A stretch of 64,000 nucleotides of DNA from CBDCVO01 sp965223085. GTDB lineage: Bacteria; Pseudomonadota; Gammaproteobacteria; Ga0077536. The notes beneath the pieces are model-generated. The model was not told the origin of the DNA, searched no databases, and saw only the letters and a list, made by a program, of their open reading frames with translations. The stretch lies in the NCBI GenBank assembly GCA_965223085.1, contig OZ244981.1, forward strand, positions 3,100,001-3,164,000. The letters are read 5' to 3'. Below are positions 25,592 to 35,268 of the stretch, piece after piece; position 1 is the stretch's first letter, and each line of letters opens with the position of its first letter. A program made the position numbers and the translations under genes.

Positions 25592-27955
25592 ATGGCAGAG
25601 TATATCGTTCCTCTCGAAAAAATCGGAATGGCGGACGTCGCACTGGTCGGCGGCAAAAACGCGTCGCTTGGGGAAATGATGCGGCATTTGACTGCCGCGG
25701 GTGTGCGGGTGCCAGGAGGATTTGCGACGACCACCGCGGCGTTTCACGCATTTCTCGCCCAAGATGGCCTGGCAGAGCGAATTCAACAACGTCTCGGTAC
25801 GCTTAATGTCGATGACATCGCGGCGCTTACCGCGACCAGTCGCGAAGTTCGTTCGTGGATCGTTGAGGCGGCCTTTCCTGCCGAATTCGACGCTGCCATC
25901 GCGGCAGCGTATGGCCGTCTGGCAGCGAATGCGCAGGATGGACTGTCGGTGGCGGTGAGATCCTCGGCGACGGCTGAGGACTTACCGGATGCATCATTCG
26001 CTGGGCAACAAGAAACGTATTTAAACGTCGTCGGCCTCGAACAAGTACGGCGGCGCATTAAAGATGTGTTTGCGTCTTTGTTCAACGATCGCGCTATTTC
26101 GTATCGCGTGCATCGAGGTTTTAACCACGCTGATGTCGCTCTGTCTGCCGGTGTGCAACGTATGGTTCGCAGTGACCGGGGGGCGAGCGGGGTCGCGTTT
26201 ACGCTGGATACGGAGTCGGGTTTCGATGACGTCGTATTCATTACTTCGAGCTATGGTTTGGGCGAGCTCGTCGTGCAAGGTGCTGTCAATCCGGACGAGT
26301 TCTACGTCTATAAGCCCGCATTGAGCAGCGGGAGGCACTCGATTTTACGACGCAATCTCGGATCCAAACATCAACGCATGGTCTACGCGACACGTGGAAC
26401 TGAGCATGGCGTGGCGACGCAAGATGTACCGGATGAGGAGCGCGGACAGTTCTCACTTGCGGACAGTGAAATTGAGGATCTCGGGCGTGTCGCGATATCG
26501 ATCGAGCAGCATTATGAACGACCGATGGATATCGAGTGGGCTAAAGACGGTAATGACGGTCATATTTATATCGTGCAAGCGCGCCCAGAGACGGTGCAAA
26601 GCCGTGCTCACCAGCTGATCGAACGCTTTGAATTGCAGCAGCGCGGTGAAGTATTAACAGAAGGGCGCAGTATCGGCCAGCGCATCGGTGTTGGTCCGGC
26701 GCGGGTGATCCCGGACTTGGACGCCATGGATGCGCTGCAAGTGGGCGATGTTTTGATCACCGACATGACCGATCCCGATTGGGAGCCGGTGATGAAACGC
26801 GCCGCGGCGATCGTTACGAATCGAGGCGGACGTACTTGCCACGCCGCTATTATCGCCCGGGAACTTGGGGTTCCCGCCGTCGTTGGTTGTGGAGATGCTA
26901 CGAAAAGCGTACGCAACGGGCAGACGGTTACCGTCTCCTGTGCCGAAGGCGATACGGGCTATGTATATGCGGGTGCGCTTGACTTCGTCCATCGCCAAGT
27001 CGAACTCCAAGACATGCCGCAATTGCCGCTCAAAATCATGATGAACGTTGGTCATCCCGATCGTGCGTTCGCGTTCGCCTCACTGCCGCACCAGGGCGTT
27101 GGTCTCGCGCGCCTGGAATTTATCATCAATCGTATGATAGGGATCCACCCGCGCGCCTTGCTCGACTATGCGCAGCTTCCCGACGATATTCGCGCGACTA
27201 TCGCGCCGCAAATAGCCGCTTACGAATCACCTCGAGCGTTCTTCGTGGCGCGTTTAATCGAGGGCGTTTCCATGATCGCGGCGGCATTCGCTCCCCATCC
27301 GGTGATCGTGCGTTTGTCAGATTTTAAATCTAACGAATACGCGAGCCTGGTCGCCGGGAAGCTCTACGAGCCGCAGGAAGAAAATCCAATGCTTGGTTTT
27401 CGTGGTGCCGCGCGTTATCTAGCGCCCTCTTTCAAACCCTGTTTCGAAATGGAGTGTGAGGCTTTACGTTACGTTCGCGACGTTATGGGTTTGACCAACG
27501 TTGAGATCATGGTGCCTTTCGTACGTACTGTTGAGGAGGCGCGCCAAGCGGTGGAACTACTCGCCGAGAATGGGTTGCGGCGCGGCGAAAACGGGCTGCG
27601 CGTGATTATGATGTGCGAACTACCCTCGAATGCTTTATTAGCGAATGAATTTCTAGAATATTTCGATGGTTTTTCGATTGGATCAAATGATCTAACTCAA
27701 CTAACCTTAGGCTTGGATCGCGATTCAGGTCTGATCGCCGATCTGTTCGACGAGCGCAATGCGGCGGTGAAGATGTTGATGAGTCAAGCGATCAGAGCTT
27801 GCAAAGCTGCTGGCAAGTACGTTGGTATTTGTGGCCAAGGGCCGTCGGATCATGATGACTTAGCCCAGTGGTTGCTGGAACAGCAGATCGATAGCCTCTC
27901 TTTGAACCCCGATACAGTGCTTGAAACTTGGCTCGATCTCGCCGGCCGTTGTTGA
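25592..27955 (+). CDS. ppsA: Phosphoenolpyruvate synthase
   Basis: The enzyme makes PEP from pyruvate, ATP and water, giving AMP and phosphate, for gluconeogenesis. The 787-residue protein has an N-terminal ATP-grasp/PPDK domain (KNASLGEMM..., VRSSATAEDLPDASFAGQQETYLNV), a central phosphohistidine domain with the catalytic His in TNRGGRTCHAAIIARELG, and a C-terminal TIM-barrel (GFSIGSNDLTQLTLGLDRDS, GICGQGPSDH with the active-site Cys). The length matches E. coli (792). Its regulator ppsR is next door. Confidence 0.97.
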   Translation: MAEYIVPLEKIGMADVALVGGKNASLGEMMRHLTAAGVRVPGGFATTTAAFHAFLAQDGLAERIQQRLGTLNVDDIAALTATSREVRSWIVEAAFPAEFDAAIAAAYGRLAANAQDGLSVAVRSSATAEDLPDASFAGQQETYLNVVGLEQVRRRIKDVFASLFNDRAISYRVHRGFNHADVALSAGVQRMVRSDRGASGVAFTLDTESGFDDVVFITSSYGLGELVVQGAVNPDEFYVYKPALSSGRHSILRRNLGSKHQRMVYATRGTEHGVATQDVPDEERGQFSLADSEIEDLGRVAISIEQHYERPMDIEWAKDGNDGHIYIVQARPETVQSRAHQLIERFELQQRGEVLTEGRSIGQRIGVGPARVIPDLDAMDALQVGDVLITDMTDPDWEPVMKRAAAIVTNRGGRTCHAAIIARELGVPAVVGCGDATKSVRNGQTVTVSCAEGDTGYVYAGALDFVHRQVELQDMPQLPLKIMMNVGHPDRAFAFASLPHQGVGLARLEFIINRMIGIHPRALLDYAQLPDDIRATIAPQIAAYESPRAFFVARLIEGVSMIAAAFAPHPVIVRLSDFKSNEYASLVAGKLYEPQEENPMLGFRGAARYLAPSFKPCFEMECEALRYVRDVMGLTNVEIMVPFVRTVEEARQAVELLAENGLRRGENGLRVIMMCELPSNALLANEFLEYFDGFSIGSNDLTQLTLGLDRDSGLIADLFDERNAAVKMLMSQAIRACKAAGKYVGICGQGPSDHDDLAQWLLEQQIDSLSLNPDTVLETWLDLAGRC

Positions 27956-27961
27956 ACACAG

Positions 27962-28726
27962 CTACGCTTTCATTAGTTCATCCCGCAAGACATCTGCCTC
28001 TGCCGTGGATATTTCCTGGTCTTCCAGGCGCGCCTCGATGAGTTCACGCGGTACTAACCCTTTGGTGATAAGCCGGCGTTTCTCTTCCGGAAGTATGCCG
28101 TCGCGGAAAAATAGATCACCTAGCGGGATCAGGCGGCTCTCGGCCACCAAAACTGCTTCGCCAATCAGAGCACGATAACCGTTGTGTTTGCGCGCCAGGC
28201 GTTCTTCGGCGAAATCAATTTGTGCGATACCGTCGTGATAGACAGAGTGCATTTCGCGCCGGTAACGTTCTATAACTGACGAATTGACGGTCGACTCGAT
28301 CCGCTCTTCGATGTTGTTCAGGCGGGTTGCGAGCAAATATTGCATTACGTCCAAGTGCAGAATATTGTCGCCAACATGTTGATAGATACGCAAGATGTCC
28401 CTGATCCCAAGGTTTTCGTAGACGTCGGAGGTGAAGTAGCGGTTGCGTTCGTTTGCTAGTGCATCGTAGTTTTCATAGCCTAAAACGTTAACGATATCAC
28501 CCAGACCCCGAATGTTCGCATTGAAGCCCAAAGCACAGACCAGTTGTGCATGATTGAGACCTAGCCGTCTTGCAACCCGCTGAGAGTGGCTTGGTTGGTC
28601 ACTATCATCCTCGTTGGCTGCGACATGGTAGAAGATTTTCACCAAGCGCTCGGGCGGTGCCGTTAGGAGTTCTTCGACTAACGACGGCGCCGGCGTTGCT
28701 TGTTCGGATCCTTGCTCGGTTGACAT
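27962..28726 (-). CDS. Hypothetical cytoplasmic protein
   Basis: I do not recognise this 254-residue protein. It looks soluble, acidic and mostly helical, with no signal peptide, cysteine cluster or transmembrane segment. Segments such as RLVKIFYHVAANEDDSDQPSHSQRVARRLGL and LPLGDLFF-like RLIPLGDLFFRDGILPEEKRRLI could be useful for searching. The ORF is long, in good frame and codon use, so it is likely real. It converges with ppsA (the stops are 6 bases apart). The 147 bases upstream hold no other gene. Confidence 0.7.
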   Translation of the reverse strand: MSTEQGSEQATPAPSLVEELLTAPPERLVKIFYHVAANEDDSDQPSHSQRVARRLGLNHAQLVCALGFNANIRGLGDIVNVLGYENYDALANERNRYFTSDVYENLGIRDILRIYQHVGDNILHLDVMQYLLATRLNNIEERIESTVNSSVIERYRREMHSVYHDGIAQIDFAEERLARKHNGYRALIGEAVLVAESRLIPLGDLFFRDGILPEEKRRLITKGLVPRELIEARLEDQEISTAEADVLRDELMKA

Positions 28727-28873
28727 ATGACCAATCGTGTTTCCGGTGGAGCTAGCATGTGGGTTGATCGGGGCGATTCTAGATAACTGTGGTGACTTTA
28801 GCCATAAGATGTTATTGCGTCCGGTTGTGGTTTCGAGGGACTCATTGTGACTATGCGTACGCTTAGGCGATGA

Positions 28874-29770
28874 TCAGGCAACGAAGCGCATCGAAAAATC
28901 AATCGCGGCCAAGTGTTTCGTTAATGCGCCCAGGGAAACGAAATCGACACCGCTAGCCGCAATTGCGCCGAGATCCGTGAGTGTAAAACCGCCGGACGCT
29001 TCGAGTTTCACCCGGCGCGCGGCGCGTTCTACCGCCGCCTTGAGCTCCACGGGTGTGAAGTTGTCGAGTAGCAACATATCAGCTCCTGCAGAAATGGCCG
29101 CGTCGATTTGGTCCAGATCTTCGACTTCTACTTCAATGAGAATCTGTGGCGTTTGTCGTCGTAGGGCTGCGATCGCGGCGCCGATCGAACCGGCCGCCTT
29201 AATATGGTTTTCCTTGATCAGCACGCCGTCATACAAACCCATGCGATGGTTGTAACCGCCGCCACAGCGAACCGCATATTTTTGCGCCCTTCGCAGTCCA
29301 GGGATCGTTTTGCGGGTGTCGAGCGGTCGCGTGTGAGTACCAGCGAGCTCGGCGACGACTCGTTGCGTAGTGGTCGCCGTTCCTGACAATGTCTGCAGAA
29401 AGTTCAATGCCGTTCGTTCACCGGAAACTATTGCACGCGAATTACCTTTAACTTCACAGACGAGTTGATAACTGGTGAGCCGTTCCCCATCGCGGCAATG
29501 CCAGTCGACGGTTATTGCGCTGTCGATCTGGGCAAACGTTTGTTCAAACCATGCGCAACCGCACAGCGTTGCCTGTTCGCGTGCAACAACTTGCGCAAGC
29601 GAGGTATTCTCGGCAGGGATCAACAGCGCGGTGAGATCGCCATCACCGAGGTCTTCGCGCAACGCCACCGCGACATCGGCGGCGACATGGGCCACAGCAG
29701 GTGCGAGCGCCGTGGCGTTATCGCCTGGAAGTCGGCCGCTAACGGCCCTGCCGATGCTAGCGTCAGTCAT
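28874..29770 (-). CDS. nadC: Nicotinate-nucleotide pyrophosphorylase (carboxylating)
   Basis: NadC converts quinolinate and PRPP to nicotinate mononucleotide, CO2 and pyrophosphate in de novo NAD synthesis. The 298-residue protein has the N-terminal LREDLGDGDLTALLIP, the PRPP/substrate segment DTRKTIPGLRRAQKYAVRCGGGYNHRMGLYDGVLIKENH, and EVEVEDLDQIDAAISAGADM. Its ATG overlaps the upstream symporter stop (ATGA). No nadA or nadB is in the window. Confidence 0.96.
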   Translation of the reverse strand: MTDASIGRAVSGRLPGDNATALAPAVAHVAADVAVALREDLGDGDLTALLIPAENTSLAQVVAREQATLCGCAWFEQTFAQIDSAITVDWHCRDGERLTSYQLVCEVKGNSRAIVSGERTALNFLQTLSGTATTTQRVVAELAGTHTRPLDTRKTIPGLRRAQKYAVRCGGGYNHRMGLYDGVLIKENHIKAAGSIGAAIAALRRQTPQILIEVEVEDLDQIDAAISAGADMLLLDNFTPVELKAAVERAARRVKLEASGGFTLTDLGAIAASGVDFVSLGALTKHLAAIDFSMRFVA

Positions 29771-31125
29771 GTTTTCTTCAGTTGCTCTCTCGTCATTGCA
29801 AATACTAGGGGACTCAGAGTGATTAGGGCAGCGAGATTCGGGAGCGCCATTAATCCGTTGAGAACGTCAGCTATTGTCCAGACTCGGTGTAATTCAAAGT
29901 TCGCACCAAACCATACCGCAGCAATCCAGGCGACCCGATAGATCGGAATAATCCGAGAACCGGTTACGAATTCCGCACAACGTTCTCCATAGTAACTCCA
30001 TCCTAGTATCGTGCTAAATGCGAACAAGGCCAAACCGATCGAGACGATATGGCCACCGTAATCACCTAGCGCCGAGCCAAAAGCCATCGATGCCAACGCT
30101 GCGCCTGTTTCGCCACTGCGCCACACGTCTGTAACGAGGATCGCAAACGCGGTCAACGAGCATGCGACGATAGTATCGAGAAAAGTCCCGAGCATTGCGA
30201 CCAAGCCCTGCTCAAGGGTCCCGCGCGGATGCTTGCGTATTTTAACTGCAGCGTGGGCGATGGCGGCGCTGCCTAAACCGGCTTCGTTGGAAAAGATCCC
30301 GCGCGCAAAACCCATTTGGATCGCCGCGGCTACGGTGGCCCCGGCAAAACCACCGGTCGCAGCGGTGCCCTTGAATGCGCTGGTGAGGATCAGTAAGAAC
30401 ACGTCCGGAACATGTTCGTAGTTAACCAACACGATACCGAGGGCGCCGGTGAGATAGAGTATTGCCATGAAGGGCACGATGTGTGCGGCGACTTCGGCAA
30501 TGCGACGCACGCCTCCCAATATGACGAATGCCACGAGGACTGCGATCACGGTGCCAGTAAGGATCGTGGGCACTTTGTAGGTGGCGTGCAGTACATCAGC
30601 GACGCTATTCGCTTGCACCATATTGCCGATGCCAAAGGCGGCGAGCATGCCGAACAAGGCGAAACTCGTGGCTAACCAATGCCAATTAGGGCCCATGCCT
30701 TTGTGAATATAGTACATTGGACCACCGCGTACGCGACCATCGACATCGATCTCCCGAAAGCGAATAGCGAGCAGCGTCTCGGCGTATTTCGTCGACATGC
30801 CGACTGCGGCGATCACCCACATCCAAAAAACGGCACCCGGCCCACCGAGATAGATCGCGGTTGCAACCCCAGCGATATTGCCGGTTCCAATCGTCGCTGC
30901 CAGTGCAGTCATCAGGGCTTGAAACGGGGAGATCTCTCCGCTATTTGCACAGTCGTAGTGCCGGCCCCGCCAGGCCAAGACAAACGCCTCGGGCAAGTGC
31001 CGCCAAGCAACCCCAAAAGTTCCCATGGTGATATACATGCCAACGACAGCAAGCAAAGGAATTAGCAGATACTCGCTCCAAACGAGGTCGCTGATCTTTT
31101 CCAACAACGCATCAAGGTTGTGCAT
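29767..31125 (-). CDS. Alanine/glycine:cation symporter (AGCS family)
   Basis: The 452-residue membrane protein has the AGCS signature ATIGTGNIAGVATAIYLGGPGAVFWMW near 85-112 and FSNEAGLGSAAIAHA near 275, with many hydrophobic helices. AGCS proteins take up alanine or glycine with Na+ (or H+). It precedes nadC with a 4-base overlap; the functional link between them is unclear. A retropepsin-like gene lies 22 bases upstream on the same strand. Confidence 0.93.
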   Translation of the reverse strand: MHNLDALLEKISDLVWSEYLLIPLLAVVGMYITMGTFGVAWRHLPEAFVLAWRGRHYDCANSGEISPFQALMTALAATIGTGNIAGVATAIYLGGPGAVFWMWVIAAVGMSTKYAETLLAIRFREIDVDGRVRGGPMYYIHKGMGPNWHWLATSFALFGMLAAFGIGNMVQANSVADVLHATYKVPTILTGTVIAVLVAFVILGGVRRIAEVAAHIVPFMAILYLTGALGIVLVNYEHVPDVFLLILTSAFKGTAATGGFAGATVAAAIQMGFARGIFSNEAGLGSAAIAHAAVKIRKHPRGTLEQGLVAMLGTFLDTIVACSLTAFAILVTDVWRSGETGAALASMAFGSALGDYGGHIVSIGLALFAFSTILGWSYYGERCAEFVTGSRIIPIYRVAWIAAVWFGANFELHRVWTIADVLNGLMALPNLAALITLSPLVFAMTREQLKKT

Positions 31126-31147
31126 AACGGCAAATTCAGTGGGGTTG

Positions 31148-31678
31148 TTAGGGTTCGGGACCGTGAAGTTTTTTCAGCGTCAGTGTAGTGCCACGTTGAG
31201 TGAATTCGAAGCGTTCTAGAAAACTCATGCCGAGCAAAGCTTCCTCGCCGCCGAGGGCAGGCACAATAGCGGCCGATACGTCGTAAGCAAGGAGACCAGC
31301 GACAGAGATCACGGCAATCCTGGTGCGGTAAGCTATCGCCGCGCCATTCGCGGTCTGGACCGAGATGGCGATCCCCGGTGTAAGACCTGCGGCTTTTGCC
31401 AGTGCCGGCGTGACGGCCACATCGGTCGCACCAGTATCGAGTAAAAACGACGTTCGAAAGTCATTGATTTTTCCGGGCGCAACGTATTGTCCAGCACGAT
31501 TTTTCTGCAGGATCAGTACTTGTTCGTCATTCATTTGCACTGCCTTAGCCTCGCGATTCGGATTGTGATGATTCGCGAGCTTGCCTTGAAACAAAAATGT
31601 CAGCAGCGCTAGAGCCATGCCCACGGCACTAATGTACATAATCATGGCGGTGCGTTGGTGAGGTGTCATAGACAGCAT
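31148..31678 (-). CDS. Retropepsin-like aspartic protease (TIGR02281-type)
   Basis: The 176-residue protein has one N-terminal hydrophobic segment (about 10-30, AMIMYISAVGMALALLTFLF) and a periplasmic domain with the aspartic-protease motif LLDTGATDVAVT near 77-88. Single-domain retropepsin-like proteins of this type are thought to be membrane-anchored dimers. Segment GEEALLGMSFLERFEFTQ is typical of the family end. The substrate is unknown. The first ATG is used; a second in-frame ATG three codons later is possible. Confidence 0.85.
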   Translation of the reverse strand: MLSMTPHQRTAMIMYISAVGMALALLTFLFQGKLANHHNPNREAKAVQMNDEQVLILQKNRAGQYVAPGKINDFRTSFLLDTGATDVAVTPALAKAAGLTPGIAISVQTANGAAIAYRTRIAVISVAGLLAYDVSAAIVPALGGEEALLGMSFLERFEFTQRGTTLTLKKLHGPEP

Positions 31679-31852
31679 TTCGACCGGTTACGCTGTATCC
31701 ATAGCGGTGAGATTTTTTCTGCAAACGTTAAGCACTTATTCAACGACGTACGCCGCCTATTTCTAAAATGACGCCGAGATAATCTGAAGATGTTAATCTA
31801 TGTATTCTCTAGACTGACGCGCCGAATATGCAACGGGCCGAGAAACCATACT

Positions 31853-32836
31853 ATGCGACAAGAATGTGTCTATGTGGAACCCACTCGTCAGATTCCGACA
31901 TTACGTGAAGACGTAATGGAGGGCTTGTTCGACGAACCGCGGCGTTTACCGCCGAAATATTTCTACGATGATCACGGCTCGAGGTTATTCGACCAGATAT
32001 GCAACGAGCCCGAATACTATCCTACTCGCACCGAAGAGGTGCTATTGTTGCAGGCGGCGAAACGCATTATCGCATTGACGAAGCCTGCAGAAATCCTGGA
32101 ATTGGGGAGCGGCACGTCACGCAAGACGCGCCGCTTACTGGATGCTTGCGAGGAGTTGGGAATTCACCCTGTCTATAGCCCGTTTGATGTTTGTGATGAG
32201 GTTGTGATCGATGCCGCGACGCGTCTACGTGAAGAGTATGCTTGGCTGGAAGTGAAGCCGTTAATCGGCGACTACACAGCAGGTTTGGGTAACGTTCCAT
32301 GGCAATTTAGCCCCACATTGGTCACGTTTTTGGGTGGCACGATCGGCAATTTCGAACCACGACAAGCGGCGCGTTTTTTAAACGAGATCCGTCAAATTAT
32401 GTGCGCGGACGATTGGATCTTGCTCGGCGCAGATCGCGTAAAAGATCCGCGGGTATTGCGTGCCGCATACAATGATGAAGCGGGCACGACTGCCGAATTC
32501 AATCTTAACGTATTGGAAGTATTGAACCGCGAACTCGGCGCGGATTTCAATCTCGACGCCTTCAGTCATCAGGCACTTTACAATGATAACGCTGAACAGA
32601 TTGAGATGTATCTAATCAGCGACGAAGAACAGCAGGTGACGTTTCCATCATTGGATCGTAACTTAGATTTGGCGCCAGGCAGCAAGATTCTGACCGAAGT
32701 CAGCCGCAAGTTTACTGAAACGAGTCTCGCGCAATTACTGCAGGACGCTGGTTTCGAAATTGATACGCATTTCGAAGCGGAGGACTATGCATTCTCCTTG
32801 GTCCTGGCGCGGCCGATTGTTCGTCCGACCAACTAG
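31853..32836 (+). CDS. egtD: L-histidine N-alpha-methyltransferase EgtD
   Basis: EgtD trimethylates histidine with SAM to hercynine, the first step of ergothioneine synthesis. The 327-residue protein has GLFDEPRRLPPKYFYDDHGSRLFDQIC near 25, the EYYPTRTE motif, the SAM loop LELGSGTSRKTR near 85, TFLGGTIGNFEPRQA and a C-terminal EVSRKFT with Trp/Phe-rich context. The ATG at 31853 is preferred because the family starts there; an in-frame ATG at 31790 would add 21 residues. No EgtB (sulfoxide synthase) gene is in the window, and the histidine ligands EgtC/EgtE are not seen either. ampD lies 153 bases downstream. Confidence 0.93.
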   Translation: MRQECVYVEPTRQIPTLREDVMEGLFDEPRRLPPKYFYDDHGSRLFDQICNEPEYYPTRTEEVLLLQAAKRIIALTKPAEILELGSGTSRKTRRLLDACEELGIHPVYSPFDVCDEVVIDAATRLREEYAWLEVKPLIGDYTAGLGNVPWQFSPTLVTFLGGTIGNFEPRQAARFLNEIRQIMCADDWILLGADRVKDPRVLRAAYNDEAGTTAEFNLNVLEVLNRELGADFNLDAFSHQALYNDNAEQIEMYLISDEEQQVTFPSLDRNLDLAPGSKILTEVSRKFTETSLAQLLQDAGFEIDTHFEAEDYAFSLVLARPIVRPTN

Positions 32837-32989
32837 CCGCCGAGCAGCGTCCGGGTTCTGCGATGATCGTGTTAAACGGGTATCGCAGCTAACTTATGGA
32901 TCCGCACGCGCAGCCAAGGGACGATTTCGTGCTTACTCCTGATTCTGTTACCCCCGCAGGGTAGCACCTGTTGACGCTGAGGATTGCCG

Positions 32990-33556
32990 ATGACAGCGTG
33001 CGCATTTGATCCACTAAGCGGAAGGGGCGCGAATTTGCGCTACGAACATTCGCCGCATCAGGATGAACGTCCGTATGGGAACGCGGTGGAGTTGATCGTG
33101 ATCCACGCGATTAGTCTGCCGCCACGAAACTATGGTACGGGTTGTGTGCACGACTTGTTTCTAAATAGGTTGGCTATTGAAGCCCATCCCTATTTTTCTG
33201 AAATTCGTGATCGCTGCGTTTCTGCGCACTTTTTCATCGAACGAAACGGCGACATCACGCAGTTTGTCTCGGTATTAAATCGAGCTTGGCATGCGGGTGA
33301 GTCGTCTTATCGGGGTCGTGCAAAGTGCAATGATTTTTCGATTGGCGTCGAGCTAGAAGGCTGTGATGAGGAACCGTTTGAAACGGTCCAGTACGTCAGG
33401 TTGTCGTGGTTGATTCGCGGCTTGCGAGACGCTTTTCCCGCGCTAACGCGCCATTGCATCGTTGCCCACAGCGACATCGCGCCCGCGCGAAAAACCGATC
33501 CCGGACCGTACTTTGATTGGGTGCGGCTTTTCACGTTATTGGATTCGATGGCGTGA
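32990..33556 (+). CDS. ampD: 1,6-anhydro-N-acetylmuramoyl-L-alanine amidase
   Basis: AmpD is a cytosolic zinc amidase that splits the peptide from anhydro-muropeptides in cell-wall recycling. The 188-residue protein keeps the zinc ligands: His in VIHAISLPP near 37, and His and Asp in IVAHSDIAPARKTDPGP near 155-171. Segments RAWHAGESSYRGR and CNDFSIGVELEG are also conserved. The ATG at 32990 is used; a TTG two codons earlier is possible. Its stop overlaps the ampE start (GTGA). Confidence 0.95.
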   Translation: MTACAFDPLSGRGANLRYEHSPHQDERPYGNAVELIVIHAISLPPRNYGTGCVHDLFLNRLAIEAHPYFSEIRDRCVSAHFFIERNGDITQFVSVLNRAWHAGESSYRGRAKCNDFSIGVELEGCDEEPFETVQYVRLSWLIRGLRDAFPALTRHCIVAHSDIAPARKTDPGPYFDWVRLFTLLDSMA

Positions 33557-34401
33557 AACTGTTTATCGTGTTGGCGGCGTTGGCGATAGAATTTGCGCTA
33601 ACACGCAGTGCCGTATTCCGCCATATTCCGTGGGTGGGCGTTTACAAACCGTTTGAACTAATTTCCAGGCGTTTTCCCGCCCAGCCGACATTGGGTGCGT
33701 GGTTGTGTTTGCTAGTCTCCACCGCAGGCATTGTATTAATTGCAATCTGGCTGCTTACCTTGTCGCGGCCTGTGAGCGCATGTTGTTATTTTGTTGTTTT
33801 GTTTTTGTGCTTAGGTCCGCGAAACATAAACCGCGAAATAGAGACATATTTGCAGAACTACACCGCCGTCGGCGACACTCCAGCGTCTTTGAATGGGTGT
33901 ACTTTTTTGCACGATATGGTAGTTGGAGATGAAAACCGCGATACCGCGGTTCTTGGCGCGATGGTGGTAGCTACTAACGATCGTATTTTTACCCCGATCT
34001 GTTGGTTTTTGCTGATTGGACCGGCGGGCTGCTTGATCTATCGTTATTGTGCGGAACTCAGTCGGAGCGCCAGCGTTACGGATCGTCATCGGCAACTGTT
34101 TAGATCGGCTTACCAGTGCGGTATTTGGTTGCCAGCCCGCTTGCTGGCGCTGGGCATGGCATTTGCGGGATCGTTGCCGCCAGCGTGGTCACACTGGCGA
34201 CAGTATGACGACGGTTCGCTTGCAATTACCGAACCACTACTAGCGCGATTGGGGGTTCTCGCCTTGTCGCCAGGGCAGTTGCGCCACGTTGTGCAACACG
34301 AACTACACGTATACTGGGTTAATAGACTCTACGTCATTCTCAAGATATCGCTGTTGATATGGCTGGTGCTGTATTTCGTTGTAACGCTCGGAGTCCGTTG
34401 A
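33553..34401 (+). CDS. ampE: AmpE-like inner membrane protein
   Basis: AmpE is encoded with AmpD and is proposed to sense or signal in beta-lactamase regulation, although its mechanism is unknown. The 282-residue length matches E. coli AmpE (284). The GTG at 33553 overlaps the ampD stop, and several hydrophobic segments are visible (KLFIVLAALAIEFAL, LCLLVSTAGIVLIAIWLL, FLLIGPAGCLIYRY, ISLLIWLVLYFVVTLG). Identification rests mostly on position and length because the family is poorly conserved. No ampR or beta-lactamase is near. Confidence 0.8.
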   Translation: MKLFIVLAALAIEFALTRSAVFRHIPWVGVYKPFELISRRFPAQPTLGAWLCLLVSTAGIVLIAIWLLTLSRPVSACCYFVVLFLCLGPRNINREIETYLQNYTAVGDTPASLNGCTFLHDMVVGDENRDTAVLGAMVVATNDRIFTPICWFLLIGPAGCLIYRYCAELSRSASVTDRHRQLFRSAYQCGIWLPARLLALGMAFAGSLPPAWSHWRQYDDGSLAITEPLLARLGVLALSPGQLRHVVQHELHVYWVNRLYVILKISLLIWLVLYFVVTLGVR

Positions 34402-34444
34402 GTACCGTTTGCGCTTCTACCCGACCGCAGGCGTAAGCAGTGAT

Positions 34445-35182
34445 CTACCCACCACCTACGTAGTCCGTTGCCCGCAGGAGGTCGATGTCGTCGGCAGTGG
34501 CAACTACGATAAAATCTTCATCGTACCAATCGCCTAATACCACACGGCGGCAGGCGGTCTGGTCGAGGGTAAAGTCGTGGATCGCAGGCCGATGCGTGTG
34601 TCCGTGAATGAGCAGATTGGCATCGTGAGCACGCATCGTGGCGCGGACTGCATCATCCTCTACATCCATGATATGTAGGTCCTTCTCGAGCATGGAGGCC
34701 AGCGTGCCATCACGGGTCTCACTGGCAAGACGTCGGCGTTGCTCCAACGGCTGGGCCAAGAATGCGCGCTGCCGGGTTTCATCGCGAACGAATTTACGGA
34801 ACTGTTGATATTTTACGTCGCGGGTGCAGAGTAAATCACCGTGGGTCAATAAGGCCCGATGTTGGTATAGCTCAGTCATGAAATAGTCGGGCAGCAAGGT
34901 CGCACCTGTTCTCTGCGCAAACGCGCTGCCTAACAAGAAGTCGCGATTCCCCCGCATCACGTAGACATCGGTATCGTTTTGCGAGAGCTCCGTGAGTGCG
35001 GCCATAATCTCCCCATGCGGAGGTGTATCGTCGTCGTCGCCTAACCAAATCTCGAATAAGTCCCCCAGAATGTACACGGCGTCCATCTCGCGGCGCGCAC
35101 GCGCGGCGAGGGCGTAGAAAAGCTCAATCTTAGCCGGTCTTTCATTGCAAAGATGCAAGTCTGAGACGAATAATGTAGCCAT
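34445..35182 (-). CDS. lpxH: UDP-2,3-diacylglucosamine diphosphatase
   Basis: LpxH cleaves UDP-2,3-diacylglucosamine to lipid X in lipid A synthesis at the inner membrane. The 245-residue calcineurin-like protein has all metal motifs: FVSDLHL near 5-11, ILGDLFEIWLGDD near 38-50, MRGNRDF near 77-83, THGD near 113 and HGHTHRP near 194-200. Start ATG at 35182 gives the standard N-terminus. It converges with ampE (43 bases) and ppiB lies upstream on the same strand. Confidence 0.96.
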   Translation of the reverse strand: MATLFVSDLHLCNERPAKIELFYALAARARREMDAVYILGDLFEIWLGDDDDTPPHGEIMAALTELSQNDTDVYVMRGNRDFLLGSAFAQRTGATLLPDYFMTELYQHRALLTHGDLLCTRDVKYQQFRKFVRDETRQRAFLAQPLEQRRRLASETRDGTLASMLEKDLHIMDVEDDAVRATMRAHDANLLIHGHTHRPAIHDFTLDQTACRRVVLGDWYDEDFIVVATADDIDLLRATDYVGGG

Positions 35183-35268
35183 AGGGGGTGCCGTTTCCGG
35201 GAGCTAAATCGCGGTATTCAAGGTGTTCGGGGTCGCTACACCCATGCTTTCAGGCACTGTTCGGACTG

